DNA of 64,000 bases from Candidatus Woesearchaeota archaeon. Its GTDB lineage: Archaea > Nanobdellota > Nanobdellia > Woesearchaeales > UBA583. Below the pieces are notes generated by a model that had not been told where the DNA came from, did no database searches, and saw nothing but the letters and a program-made list of their open reading frames with translations. Positions 50,720-60,332 of this stretch are shown here, in pieces (position 1 is the first letter of the stretch; each line of letters opens with the position of its first letter). The translations under genes were made by a program, and so were the position numbers. Where the stretch lies: contig CP060218.1 of NCBI GenBank assembly GCA_023898345.1, positions 558,001-622,000 of the forward strand. The letters run 5' to 3'.

Positions 50720-53035
50720 ATGGTTTTTTGGAAACATTTTTCAACAATTGTGTTGATTTTTTTCTTTTTGCCCTGTGTTCTAGCACTGGACTTAGATGAC
50801 TTGCTGGATTCTTATGATTATGATTTCAATTCTTCTCTTCTGAATATTGAATCCGTTTCAGATTCTTTAGTTGATACGACAAATGATACACTCTTAGATC
50901 AGCTGAATATTCTTGTGCACACTAATCTCTCAAACTCTTCTTACTACGTCATCGTCAGTTTAGATGCGCCACAGTCAACACTTGTAAGCTACACAAACCT
51001 CGAAAATTCTACTGCTACCCTTTCTTTTCCAACTGAAGACATTATTGTATTTCCTGCAAAATACTCTGTTGAAGTACGAGATGAAAGCTTCAATCTTCTT
51101 TCTCTGAGAAGTAATCTGAGTACGGGAAATTATTCTACGTATGATCTTGGACCAAACATCTCTGTTCTTTCTGATTCAAATTTTAATAATGAATCTTTGG
51201 ATTTTTCTTTTCTTGTTACAGCTCCTTCTGCAAAAGAGACTACTATTACACTCACACTTCAAACAAATAGCTCACAAAGTCTAGAATATACTCAAAATAT
51301 CTCCCTTAGTGCTGGATCTCAGACGCTTACTGTTTCCATCCCTGCTGAACAGATTTTCAATACGCACTCAACTGGTCCTTTCTTTCTTGAAACCATTGCA
51401 CTTGGAAATAAGCTCATCTTTGTTAATTACACTTCTTTGTCCTATACCTTTAGTGATTTTGCTTCAGACTCATACATTTCAAATTTTTCCTCCGTTCTGA
51501 GTGATGAAGATAATAACTCTCTTTATGATTTCCTGAACTTGAATTTTGAAATTGAAAGCTTTGATGCTCAATCTTATCTTTTATCTTTTGCTTTGTATGA
51601 TGAAGAACAGACATTTATCCTCAGATCAAACAAGAGTCTTACAGCTTCACTTGGAACACAGACAATAGAAGTTCCCATCGATACACGAGAACTTCATGGT
51701 TTTTCTCTTGATAGTCTTAAAGTTACAGGGGTTCAGTTACTGCGTCAAGGAGTCCAAGTTGATTCACTTCCCTTCCCTCTTTTTATTGAAAATATCTCCT
51801 CTGTTGCTCTTGAACTTCCAGACCTCCCTGACTTGACGCTCTCACTTACTTCTTTTTTTAATACTTCACTACAGAGTACGCAACTCTTCCTTGAAGTGAA
51901 AAATCAAGGATTAGCTCCTGCATTTAACAGCAAACTTGAAATCTTCTCTTCAACTTTTGAAAACACAACACTTATCCCTTATCTTGCTTCAAATGAAAGT
52001 CTTGTTTTTACGTACAGCATTCCTTCGGACAGTGAGGGAACTTTGTACACGGCGCTTATCGACATACAAAATCTCGTTGAAGAATCAAATGAATCAAATA
52101 ATATTGTACAAAGTTATTCTTTGAGTGGACAGAATAGTAACATAAGAAAGCAAATTACTGTTCTTGATGATGCTCTTGTGGAGCTTATCCTGCAAAATGA
52201 TAATCCTTTCTCTCTTACTTCTTTTGCCTTTTCTTTTGCAAATCTGAGTGTCAGCACATTTACTCTTGCTCCTTATGAGAAAAAAACCTTCCTCTTACCT
52301 CTTTCTCTTGAACTTGGACAGAGTTATCCTTTTTCTCTTTCTTCTCCTTCAATAGCATTAAATAGCACGTTTACGTATGCTTTTTCAAATATCACTTTTG
52401 AGTCTTGGGTCTTAGAGCGCAATGCAAGCTCAGTTTCAACTATTGAACTCATTTTAACTAATAATGAAGAGGACAGCATAAGCTTTACTTTTGCTCATAA
52501 AGAATACACTTTAGCTCCTCATTCTTCAGTTCATATTATCAAAGAAGGCACATGGAATGAGTCTGAGAATCTCTTATCCTTTGAATATTCGGAGAAAGGA
52601 CTTCTAAAAAACTACAGTCTTGATCTTGATGTAAACCCTGGATATTCTTTTCACTATCTTGACAATAGTCTTGTTGAGATTCTTCTTAATAATACACATG
52701 CTTATCCTTGTCGTTACAGCTTTGACTTTCAAGGAAGATTTTACACTTTTACGCTTGAAACTGGGAAAGAAAAAAAGATTCTTCTTGATACGAATGAAGC
52801 ATCTCAAATTACAAACTTTCAGGAGCTTCGCTTAGATATTTTTGAAAATTTTTCAGAGTTGGATTCTGGCTCTCTCTATGAGATTATTCTCAATAATAGT
52901 TATTCTGTAGAGAAAAATCTCTCCTTTACCCTTGGGTCCCATCCTCATTTCTTTACTTTGTTGGGAAATGAACGAAAGGTTCTTCTTCTTGAGGAGGAAG
53001 AAAATCAATTGTTGAGGAATATTGAACTTGAATAA
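50720..53035 (+). CDS. Secreted protein with CARDB-like domain
   Basis: 771 residues: signal peptide (TIVLIFFFLPCVLA), then beta-rich extracellular sequence with many N-x-S/T sequons. Residues ~368-475 look like CARDB (LPDLTLSLTSFF ... VEESNESNNIVQSY). No C-terminal anchor and no catalytic motif. A TTATAAG box lies ~30 nt before ATG 50720. It is divergent from the giant subtilase with 122 bp between starts, and 3 nt from the next gene. Probable surface or matrix protein. Confidence 0.72.
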   Translation: MVFWKHFSTIVLIFFFLPCVLALDLDDLLDSYDYDFNSSLLNIESVSDSLVDTTNDTLLDQLNILVHTNLSNSSYYVIVSLDAPQSTLVSYTNLENSTATLSFPTEDIIVFPAKYSVEVRDESFNLLSLRSNLSTGNYSTYDLGPNISVLSDSNFNNESLDFSFLVTAPSAKETTITLTLQTNSSQSLEYTQNISLSAGSQTLTVSIPAEQIFNTHSTGPFFLETIALGNKLIFVNYTSLSYTFSDFASDSYISNFSSVLSDEDNNSLYDFLNLNFEIESFDAQSYLLSFALYDEEQTFILRSNKSLTASLGTQTIEVPIDTRELHGFSLDSLKVTGVQLLRQGVQVDSLPFPLFIENISSVALELPDLPDLTLSLTSFFNTSLQSTQLFLEVKNQGLAPAFNSKLEIFSSTFENTTLIPYLASNESLVFTYSIPSDSEGTLYTALIDIQNLVEESNESNNIVQSYSLSGQNSNIRKQITVLDDALVELILQNDNPFSLTSFAFSFANLSVSTFTLAPYEKKTFLLPLSLELGQSYPFSLSSPSIALNSTFTYAFSNITFESWVLERNASSVSTIELILTNNEEDSISFTFAHKEYTLAPHSSVHIIKEGTWNESENLLSFEYSEKGLLKNYSLDLDVNPGYSFHYLDNSLVEILLNNTHAYPCRYSFDFQGRFYTFTLETGKEKKILLDTNEASQITNFQELRLDIFENFSELDSGSLYEIILNNSYSVEKNLSFTLGSHPHFFTLLGNERKVLLLEEEENQLLRNIELE

Positions 53036-53038
53036 AAA

Positions 53039-54154
53039 ATGAAAAAAATATTATTACTGAGCATGTTTTTTGGGATCCTTGCCACGCTTCTTGCGGTGAA
53101 TAGTATCGAAACTTCTGAAAATGAGACAAATGTTTCTTCAGATACGAGTGGAGTTAGAGTACTTACAACTGAAACAGATTATGGGAGTCAGGGAATATCA
53201 TATGAAACACAAAGTGCTGAAAATTTAACGACGGGTCTTCTTGCTTATTGGAGTCTTGATGACCTTAATGATTCAAGTGAACAGAATTACACTCTTGTAG
53301 ATTATGGGGCAACTCCCACTGCAAGCGGGAAGGTCAACGGAGCATATCTCTTTGACGGTAGTGATGATTACTTGCTTCCTACTCTCTCTCTGGATTTAGA
53401 TTCAGGCCACAGTGTTTCTTTTTGGGCGAACATGACTGTTTTAGACAATTTGAATGCTATTTTTTCAAGTACTTGGGGATCCTCCGCTCAATATTGGATG
53501 ATTATGAACAGAGACGATAAAAATGGTTGGACCATACAATCAAATAATGCTCAGGCGGCAGCATTTGTTAGTGCAGGGCTTGGAGAAACTCTTGATGTTT
53601 GGCAACATGTCGTAATGACCATAGACTCTTCGGGTTTTGTCATTTGGTATGTGAATGGAATTCCGCAAGGAAATGGAACTTTGCCTTACACAACTGGAAC
53701 GGGGCCTGTAAAAATTGGTGATTATTGGGGTGGCGGGTCTCCTTTTGACGGAACGATTGATGAACTTGGAGTTTGGAATAGAGTATTAAGTCAAGAAGAA
53801 GTTGAAGAACTTTACAACTCGGGAGAAGGGTTAAATCCTTTTTTCTCTTTACCTCTTTCTCAAGAAGAAGCAAAACCTATTATTGAAGATGTTTTCAATG
53901 CCAGTCTTTCCAATGTAAAAATAGAGTACAATCAATCTTTGTATATTGAATATCAAAATGAAACGAGTTTTGATTTTATTGCAGATTATTATATTTCCTA
54001 TGGAAACAAACGTTATGTTCTTAATTATGGCAATGAATCGTATTCGAATATTGAAGGCATTCGTACAACATTGAATATCTTACAACTTACTCCTGCGCTT
54101 GAAGGCGATTTACGTTCTCAGATTGAAGGCTTTATTAATGTCTCACTTAATTAA
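53039..54154 (+). CDS. Secreted LamG (ConA-like) domain protein
   Basis: 371 residues. Signal peptide ILLLSMFFGILATLLA; LamG domain ~65-260 with LLAYWSLDDLNDSS, GAYLFDGSDDYL, HSVSFWANMTV, WQHVVMTIDSSG, GTIDELGVWNRVLS. A C-terminal ~100 residues (EEAKPIIEDVFNASLSNVKI) of mixed structure is unassigned. Three bases after the upstream CARDB gene, so one operon. Same fold as, but not close to, the LamG pair in the 12967-16464 protein. Likely glycan-binding. Confidence 0.8.
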   Translation: MKKILLLSMFFGILATLLAVNSIETSENETNVSSDTSGVRVLTTETDYGSQGISYETQSAENLTTGLLAYWSLDDLNDSSEQNYTLVDYGATPTASGKVNGAYLFDGSDDYLLPTLSLDLDSGHSVSFWANMTVLDNLNAIFSSTWGSSAQYWMIMNRDDKNGWTIQSNNAQAAAFVSAGLGETLDVWQHVVMTIDSSGFVIWYVNGIPQGNGTLPYTTGTGPVKIGDYWGGGSPFDGTIDELGVWNRVLSQEEVEELYNSGEGLNPFFSLPLSQEEAKPIIEDVFNASLSNVKIEYNQSLYIEYQNETSFDFIADYYISYGNKRYVLNYGNESYSNIEGIRTTLNILQLTPALEGDLRSQIEGFINVSLN

Positions 54155-54265
54155 CTAACTTCCTTTTCTACTTCTCTCTTCTCATGTTATGAAGAACTGA
54201 AAGACTATGGCTGCTTCTTTGATGGGGCAAAGCAAGTAAAGAGTGCTTTCGTTTCTACAGTAAAA

Positions 54266-54811
54266 ATGTCAAAACTTAAAGTCAATGTGTTGTGGTTATG
54301 GAATCCTTTTGATGCTTATGCTTCCTATGAGTATCCTGACTCTTACGACACGGCGCTAGAGAACATTAAAAAAAAGTTAGGTGGAAGGAGAGGCACGACA
54401 GAGGCTCTTTGGTATGGCTATCCTCATAGACAGCCGACAAAGGTTTTTTTGAAAGATGCAAACATGTACTCTGGATGTCCTTCTGTCGTCGTCCCTGTTA
54501 CAAGCACACTTATTAGAGAGAATCCATTTGGAAAACTTGTTTTGATCAATCCTCAGATTAGTTCTTTTTTAGAAGGGTATCCTAAAGCTTACCTTATTCC
54601 AACTCCCCAAGAAGGACAGCAGATAAAAATTATTAGAGAAAACTTTCCTTTGAATGAACTTAGGGAGAAGGGATTTAGAGGCTTGGAAGATGCCTGCTTA
54701 GAAGTAGTTCCTGATGATTTCCCCTATTCTGAAAAACCGCCTCTTGGAACAGGAGAGTTTGACTCGCTAAAAGCTCTTCAACAATCGCATAGACTTGTAC
54801 GCTTTGAGTAA
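54266..54811 (+). CDS. Protein of unknown function
   Basis: 181 residues starting MSKLKVNVLWLWNPFDAYAS. Soluble, no signal peptide or membrane helix. Blocks such as GTTEALWYGYPHRQPTK and YSGCPSVVVPVTST look like a globular domain, but I do not recognise it. It lies upstream of eL42 on the same strand, which has its own TATA box. Confidence 0.6.
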   Translation: MSKLKVNVLWLWNPFDAYASYEYPDSYDTALENIKKKLGGRRGTTEALWYGYPHRQPTKVFLKDANMYSGCPSVVVPVTSTLIRENPFGKLVLINPQISSFLEGYPKAYLIPTPQEGQQIKIIRENFPLNELREKGFRGLEDACLEVVPDDFPYSEKPPLGTGEFDSLKALQQSHRLVRFE

Positions 54812-54894
54812 ACTGATATCTCGGGTTTTTGTCAGCGTGCTGCTCGTTGGAGCAAAGTAAATATTTATAAAGTGCCCCCCATTAATTCTCCTTT

Positions 54895-55215
54895 ATGAAA
54901 ATCCCTAAAGAAATGAAGAGATACTGCCCAAATTGCAAAACTCACACTCTTCAGAAAGTAAAGCAGGAGAAGAACAGAGGAAAGAATAAGACTCACACTA
55001 TGACGAAGTTCTCTCAGATCCGTATGAAATTACGAGGCCTTACAGCAGGTCTTGGAAACAAGGGTGCCCGTTCTCGTGGTGCTATGAACAGTTGGAAAAG
55101 GTACAATAAGAAGCACTCCAAGCGAGCTGATCTTCGTTTTACTTGTACGCAATGCTCAAAGATTTGGACTGCATCTGGGAAATCCCCTCGTTCTAAGAAA
55201 ATTACTATTGAGTAA
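54895..55215 (+). CDS. rpl44e: Ribosomal protein eL42 (L44e)
   Basis: 106 residues: MKIPKEMKRYCPNCKTHT opens a zinc ribbon closed by CTQCSKIW; the interior KFSQIRMKLRGLTAGLGNKG is basic. Slightly longer than the usual ~95. It binds the 50S E-site region. TTTATA is centred ~28 nt before ATG (leaderless). The usual partner eS27 is not adjacent. Confidence 0.94.
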   Translation: MKIPKEMKRYCPNCKTHTLQKVKQEKNRGKNKTHTMTKFSQIRMKLRGLTAGLGNKGARSRGAMNSWKRYNKKHSKRADLRFTCTQCSKIWTASGKSPRSKKITIE

Positions 55216-55257
55216 ATTTCCTTTTTTTTGATAAGATACACTTTTTTCTAGGACTTA

Positions 55258-55332
55258 GAGTAAATAGATTGCAGAAATATTCCTATCCTAATCGAAGCAG
55301 AGTTCAGAGGTGTAATACCAGCTCAGGAATTG
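55258..55332 (+). repeat. Dispersed repeat A, copy 5 (degenerate, internally deleted)
   Basis: AGAGTAAATAGATTGCAGAA, TTCCTATCCTAATCGAAGCA, GTGTAATACCAGCTCAGGAA. Same deleted architecture as copy 3. It lies between eL42 and the convergent methyltransferase. Confidence 0.7.
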
Positions 55333-55349
55333 AAAAAACTAAGATTTTG

Positions 55350-56033
55350 TTACTCCAGTCTCTCTTTCTTTATTGCTTTAATGCCCATACATCCTGGAAT
55401 GTGCAATGTTTCAAGGAGTTCTTCTAAACTTTGTTCTTCCTCAAATCCTGCAAGATAGAAATTCTCAAAAAAGCTCTGTGATAAATAGTCTTTTAGAGTA
55501 TGAGTCGGAAAATAAATTGGCACTTTATTGTCGTACAACTCTATTTTAATTATTTCTTGTTTACCATAGATTTTCTTTTCTTGATATAAGACATCTCTAA
55601 ATGGATGATGAACAACAAATATTAACAAGCCTGATTTTTTTAAAATTCTTGAAATCTCATTATAGGCTTTCTCAAGACTTGACAGATGATGCACTGAGAA
55701 CCTAGCTATGGCAATATCAAAAGACTCATCTTCAAAGTTGGTTTCTTCAATACTTCCTAAAACTACATTCTCTGATTTTACAATAGTTTTTTTTGCTTGA
55801 GCAACCATGAATGCAGAAGGATCAAGACCATAGACCTGGGAGGCACCTAATGATTCAAGTAAAAGCATATCCTTACCATTACCGCAACCAATATCTAAGA
55901 TTCTTTTCTTTTCCAATGAAGGTAATGATTTCAAGATAAATTTAGTTCCAATATCTTCTTTTTCTGAAAAAAAAACTTTTTGCCCTGAAAGATACTCCTT
56001 TCCAATCTTATCATATTGTGCTTGTATATTCAT
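55350..56033 (-). CDS. Class I SAM-dependent methyltransferase
   Basis: 227 residues: ILDIGCGNGKD (motif I), YGLDPSAFM, LGSIEETNFEDESFDIAIARFSV and ILKKSGLLIFVVHHPF, a Methyltransf_11-type fold. The N-terminal MNIQAQYDKIGKEYL lead-in is typical of UbiE-like small-molecule methyltransferases. Substrate unknown. Confidence 0.85.
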   Translation of the reverse strand: MNIQAQYDKIGKEYLSGQKVFFSEKEDIGTKFILKSLPSLEKKRILDIGCGNGKDMLLLESLGASQVYGLDPSAFMVAQAKKTIVKSENVVLGSIEETNFEDESFDIAIARFSVHHLSSLEKAYNEISRILKKSGLLIFVVHHPFRDVLYQEKKIYGKQEIIKIELYDNKVPIYFPTHTLKDYLSQSFFENFYLAGFEEEQSLEELLETLHIPGCMGIKAIKKERLE

Positions 56034-56131
56034 GCTTTGATGGAAACTACCTACCTTATTAACTTTATCCCTCTTAGTACAATCTCTTGCGATAAGCTAA
56101 ATTTTAAATACTCTTTGAGTTACCTTTTTTT

Positions 56132-58063
56132 ATGAATAAACTTCTCACCTATAACTCTTTTTCAGACAAAGACCTCGTTAAGCATTCTTTGACTTGTGGA
56201 ATTGAAATTCACCAGCAACTTGATACAAAAAAACTTTTTTCTAAAGCTGTGTCAGCCATTGTTCCTAATGAAAAACTGGACAAGGAAATTCGCAGGAGAC
56301 TTCGCTTCTCTGCTTCGGAAACGGGAGAATTTGACGCTGCTGCTCTTCACGAGTTCAAAAAAGAAAAGGAATTTGTCTACCGTTACAACAATGACTGTGC
56401 AAGTTTGGTGGAACTCGATGAAGAACCGCCTATTGGTCCGGACACGGAGGCGCTTTGGACTTCTCTGGGAATTTGCAAAATGCTCAATGCAGAAGTTCTT
56501 CCTAAACTTCAGTTCATGAGAAAATTGATTATTGATGGTTCCATAACTTCTGGTTTTCAGCGTACCGCTATGATTGGACTGCTTGGCCATGTGGAAACAA
56601 GCTTTGGAAAGGTGAGGATTCATTCTCTTAATCTTGAGGAAGATTCTTCTCGTATTATCGAAAAAAATGAAAAAGAGGCAATTTATTCTTTGGACAGACA
56701 GGGCATTCCGCTTGTTGAAATAACAACAGCGCCAGACATGCATGAGCCTGAACAGGTGTACGAATGTGCTTTGCAGCTCGGGACCGTCCTTCGGAGCTTT
56801 GAGAAAGTAAAGCGTGGTCTTGGGACGATTCGGCAAGATTTGAATGTCTCCGTCAAAGAAGGAGCAAGAGTTGAGATCAAAGGAGCTCAGAATCTTAAGC
56901 TTATTCCAGATATTGTTCGGCAGGAAGCTGCTCGCCAACTTGTTCTTTTTTCGATTATTCAAGAGTTCAAGTCTCGCTACAAACAGTCTTTAGAAGAATG
57001 GAAGGCTGAGGCTCTGACACAGAAATTTGATATTTCGGACATTCTCAAAAGTGCTGACTCAAAAATTGTTCAAAAAAATCTGGAAGAAAAGGATGCTTGT
57101 GTTCTTGCGCTTCGTCTTCCTGCACTTTCAGGTCTTCTTGGACATGAAATTCAGCCAAACTATCGTTTTGCCTCCGAAATATCTCTCCGTAACAAACAGC
57201 ACTTTCCTCATCTCAAAGGTCTTTTTCATACGGACGAGCTGCCAAAGTACGGGATTGAAGAGGAACATGTCAGAGCAATTAAGGAAAAACTTTCTTGTAA
57301 AGAAAACGATGCTGCACTTTTGCTTGTCGGCAATAGGGGCATGATTGAGGCTTCTTTGGAAAATATTGTTGAGATTACAGCTTCTCTTTTGGAAAAGGTT
57401 TCTTCCGAAGTTCGTCAGGTTGATCCAAAGGGAACACAAACTGTCTTCTTACGTCCTATGCCCGGAGCTGCCAGAATGTACCCTGAGACGGACATTGTCG
57501 AGCTTAGTATTGAGAAGAAGAAGATTGATGAACTTGCTTTGCCTGAACTGTACAATAAAAAACTTGAAAGGCTCAATAAAGAATTTTCTTTAGAAGAGAA
57601 TAAAACAAAGGAATTTTTGGAACAGTATTCTGAAGAGGAGATTAAACAGTATCTTTCTCTTAGCTCGAAAAATGCTGCTTGGCTTTATTCTGTTCTTTTT
57701 GACATTCCAAAAGACATTCGTAAGAGAGACAAAGTTGAGCTTCTTTCGTTCAAGGAGGCTTTGCTTATTGACCTTTTCAAGACTGTGAAAGAGAAGGATT
57801 TGGACTTGAAAGTAATTCGTGACATTTTTCTTTCTCTCTATAAGGATAAAATTTTGGAATGTGATTCTCTTAAGGATTATCTTGATAAAAAGGAATTACT
57901 TGTTGCTCAACTTAGTGATGAAGAGTTAAGAGAGATTTTGAAAAAAGTTGTTGAGGAAAACACAGGGGCTCCTTTTGGCGCGCTTATGGGGCATGCTGTT
58001 AAGTCTGTTGGCGGCAGAGCTGACGGGAAAAGGATAAGCGAAACTTTGAAGTCGCTGATGTGA
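56132..58063 (+). CDS. gatE: Glu-tRNA(Gln) amidotransferase subunit E
   Basis: 643 residues: TCGIEIHQQLDTKKLFSK, FVYRYNNDCASLVELDEEPP, QRTAMIGLLGH, VKRGLGTIRQDLNVS and the AspRS-like insert with LRPMPGAARMYPETDI; YqeY-like tail ending GALMGHAVKSVGGRADG. With GatD it converts Glu-tRNA(Gln) to Gln-tRNA(Gln), an archaea-specific route. gatD is not in this window. TTTAAATA is ~26 nt upstream of ATG 56132. Confidence 0.96.
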   Translation: MNKLLTYNSFSDKDLVKHSLTCGIEIHQQLDTKKLFSKAVSAIVPNEKLDKEIRRRLRFSASETGEFDAAALHEFKKEKEFVYRYNNDCASLVELDEEPPIGPDTEALWTSLGICKMLNAEVLPKLQFMRKLIIDGSITSGFQRTAMIGLLGHVETSFGKVRIHSLNLEEDSSRIIEKNEKEAIYSLDRQGIPLVEITTAPDMHEPEQVYECALQLGTVLRSFEKVKRGLGTIRQDLNVSVKEGARVEIKGAQNLKLIPDIVRQEAARQLVLFSIIQEFKSRYKQSLEEWKAEALTQKFDISDILKSADSKIVQKNLEEKDACVLALRLPALSGLLGHEIQPNYRFASEISLRNKQHFPHLKGLFHTDELPKYGIEEEHVRAIKEKLSCKENDAALLLVGNRGMIEASLENIVEITASLLEKVSSEVRQVDPKGTQTVFLRPMPGAARMYPETDIVELSIEKKKIDELALPELYNKKLERLNKEFSLEENKTKEFLEQYSEEEIKQYLSLSSKNAAWLYSVLFDIPKDIRKRDKVELLSFKEALLIDLFKTVKEKDLDLKVIRDIFLSLYKDKILECDSLKDYLDKKELLVAQLSDEELREILKKVVEENTGAPFGALMGHAVKSVGGRADGKRISETLKSLM

Positions 58064-58089
58064 GGAAGAATGAAGAGTGGGATTAGCTA

Positions 58090-58959
58090 TTACGACGACA
58101 AAACTTCAACTTTGTGTACTTTTTTCTTCTTCATATCTAGCACGACGACAGTGTTAATGTCCTTTCCGTAGCCTGCGTTGATGCACAAAGTTTTCCCTAG
58201 CTTTGTCTTTCCTTGTCCTTCATGAATGTGTCCGCCAATGCAAAGGAGGGGAGAATATTCTTCAATGAGTTTCCTTGCTATTTTTGATCCGTAATGTTTG
58301 TTGTGTGCGTAGCTTTGTGGGGCGTGAACTTTGTCGAGCTTTGTCTTGTAGGGGACATTGTGTGTGAGAAGAATTATAGGTGGTTCTGCTTTCTCAAAAT
58401 GTGCCTGGAGTTTTGCATACACTTTTGCGAAGTAACTTTGTCGCTGTGTGTAGTCTTTGAAAGAATGTTTATCGGGGAAATCTTGCTCGCTTTTTTTGTC
58501 GAGTGGCTCTGGCGCGGATGTGCTTCCATGTCCGACAAAACTTAGCTCTCCTAGTCTTAGCTTTTTGTTCTGTACGTTGTGGATATTTTCAAGTCCTTTA
58601 CAGATTTGTGTGAACTTGTCTTTGCCTTGTTTTTTTCCGTCAAGATATGAACTTTGATCCCAGTTTCCCGGTACAATGATGACTGGTTTGTTTAGCTTGT
58701 CGAGTTTTTCCAGAATTTTTCTTCCTCTTTCAAGTGATTTTTTTTCGAGTTCTTCTTCTTTCTCTTTTGAACAAATTTTTCTAAAAGAAATATTCTCGTC
58801 TTTGTTTCTTGCTTTAAGATATTTCTTGATGTAAGGTCGCAACTCTTCGCTGCATATGTCGCCAGTACAGAGCAGGATGTCAAAGTTTTTTTGGAGAAGT
58901 TTTGGCATTTGTCCGTGCAGATCTCCAAGAATAAGAAGGGTGAGTGTTTCTTTGGGCAT
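58090..58959 (-). CDS. Calcineurin-like metallophosphoesterase
   Basis: About 289 residues from ATG 58959 (MPKETLTLLILGDLHG; a TTG at 58974 is less likely). Motifs GDLHG, CTGDIC (GDxxx), PGNWDQ (GNxD/H), LLTHNVPY and GGHIHEG give the binuclear metal site. Similar archaeal proteins act as phosphodiesterases or phosphatases. Its promoter TATA appears shared with herA on the other strand. Confidence 0.87.
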   Translation of the reverse strand: MPKETLTLLILGDLHGQMPKLLQKNFDILLCTGDICSEELRPYIKKYLKARNKDENISFRKICSKEKEEELEKKSLERGRKILEKLDKLNKPVIIVPGNWDQSSYLDGKKQGKDKFTQICKGLENIHNVQNKKLRLGELSFVGHGSTSAPEPLDKKSEQDFPDKHSFKDYTQRQSYFAKVYAKLQAHFEKAEPPIILLTHNVPYKTKLDKVHAPQSYAHNKHYGSKIARKLIEEYSPLLCIGGHIHEGQGKTKLGKTLCINAGYGKDINTVVVLDMKKKKVHKVEVLSS

Positions 58960-58978
58960 GCTTTTTGAGGACAAAGAA

Positions 58979-58990
58979 AATTTATAAATG
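58979..58990. promoter_or_regulatory. Symmetric TATA box between the phosphoesterase gene and herA
   Basis: AATTTATAAAT is nearly palindromic; centre ~25 nt from the phosphoesterase ATG (58959) and ~29 nt from the herA ATG (59013). Confidence 0.5.
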
Positions 58991-59012
58991 ATTCTCTTGA
59001 CTTTTTAGGAAG

Positions 59013-60332
59013 ATGTTTGAAATTATTTTGGGGAGGTCTTCGTCTGATCAGAAAAAATATGGAAAGAAAGGAACTGTTTTGATTGGAAAGCAGTACGTAC
59101 AGATGGGACAAACTTCTTCTCTTTCTAACCCGATTTATCTTGATGTTGCAAGGGCTCATGCTATGCTTATTTGTGGAAAAAGGGGGGGCGGAAAGTCATA
59201 CACTATGGGCTCCATTGCTGAGGGTCTTGCGGATATGGAAGCAGATATTGCGGCAAACTTGTCTTTTATTTTGCTTGATACTATGGGCGTGTACTGGTCG
59301 ATGAAGTACCCGAATCAAAAGGATAGGGATTTGCTTAAGGAATGGGGTTTGGAAGGAAAGGGTTTGAAGGTGCAAATTTATACTCCTGGTGGTTTTTACG
59401 AACAGTACAAAGAAGATGGGATTCCTGTTGATTTTCCCTTTTATCTACAACCTAAAGAGTTGAGCTCTGAGGATTGGCTTGCGGCAAATAATTTGGGAAG
59501 GGATGATCCTGTCGGTGTTGCTTTGCAAAGGGTCATTAATGTACTGCATCGTGAGGGCACAAATTTTAGCATTGATGACATGATTGCCAAAACAGAAAAG
59601 GATGAAAGAATTGATGAGAAAACTCGTCTCGCTCTGATTAACAGATTGGACAACGCCAAAGAATGGGGGATTTTTTCGAAAAATGGTACGCCGGTTCGTC
59701 AGCTTCTTACGGGTGGAAAAGTTACTGTGCTGGATTTGAGTCCTTATGTTTCTATGCCTGGTGGCTGGGCTGTGAAAGCTTTGGTTGTCGGTCTTGTCTC
59801 TAAGAAAATCTTTGTTGAAAGAATGGAGGTAAGGAAGCGTGAAGAATTGTACGACATTATTAAGAAAACACAGTTAGTAAAACAAGATTTTATTCAAGAT
59901 GATTTGCCCATGCCTTGGTTGATTATTGATGAAGCTCATGAGTTTCTGCCCTCGGAAGGTGAAGCTCCGTCGTCGAAGGCTTTGATGACTGTTCTTCGTG
60001 AGGGTCGTCAGCCCGGAGTTTCCCTTATTTTGGCGACGCAGCAACCGGGAAAGATTCACACGGACGCCATTACACAGAGCGACATTGTTCTTTCTCACAG
60101 AATTACTGCTAGTTTTGACTTGGAGGCTTTGGATAAAATATTTCTGAGTTACGAAAGCAAGGGTTCAAAGGCTTTGTTTAATTCTATGCCAAGAGTTCGT
60201 GGAACTGCAATTTTAATGGACGACAAAAATGAACGTCTGCACACAATGCAGGTCAAGCCAAGAATTACGTGGCACGGAGGGGAAGATCCGAGCGCGCTTC
60301 GTGATGTGTCGACGGAGTTTGACTTCGACTAG
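59013..60332 (+). CDS. herA: HerA-like hexameric DNA translocase
   Basis: 439 residues: N-terminal beta-barrel (~1-45), Walker A CGKRGGGKSYT, FILLDTMGVYWSM, Walker B WLIIDEAHEFLP, arginine-finger region LREGRQPGVSLILATQQP and a C-terminal brace. Belongs to the HerA/FtsK superfamily, DUF87-containing. HerA works with the NurA nuclease and Mre11-Rad50 in end resection; here it stands apart from rad50 (23.9 kb) and no nurA is seen. Leaderless promoter. Confidence 0.85.
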   Translation: MFEIILGRSSSDQKKYGKKGTVLIGKQYVQMGQTSSLSNPIYLDVARAHAMLICGKRGGGKSYTMGSIAEGLADMEADIAANLSFILLDTMGVYWSMKYPNQKDRDLLKEWGLEGKGLKVQIYTPGGFYEQYKEDGIPVDFPFYLQPKELSSEDWLAANNLGRDDPVGVALQRVINVLHREGTNFSIDDMIAKTEKDERIDEKTRLALINRLDNAKEWGIFSKNGTPVRQLLTGGKVTVLDLSPYVSMPGGWAVKALVVGLVSKKIFVERMEVRKREELYDIIKKTQLVKQDFIQDDLPMPWLIIDEAHEFLPSEGEAPSSKALMTVLREGRQPGVSLILATQQPGKIHTDAITQSDIVLSHRITASFDLEALDKIFLSYESKGSKALFNSMPRVRGTAILMDDKNERLHTMQVKPRITWHGGEDPSALRDVSTEFDFD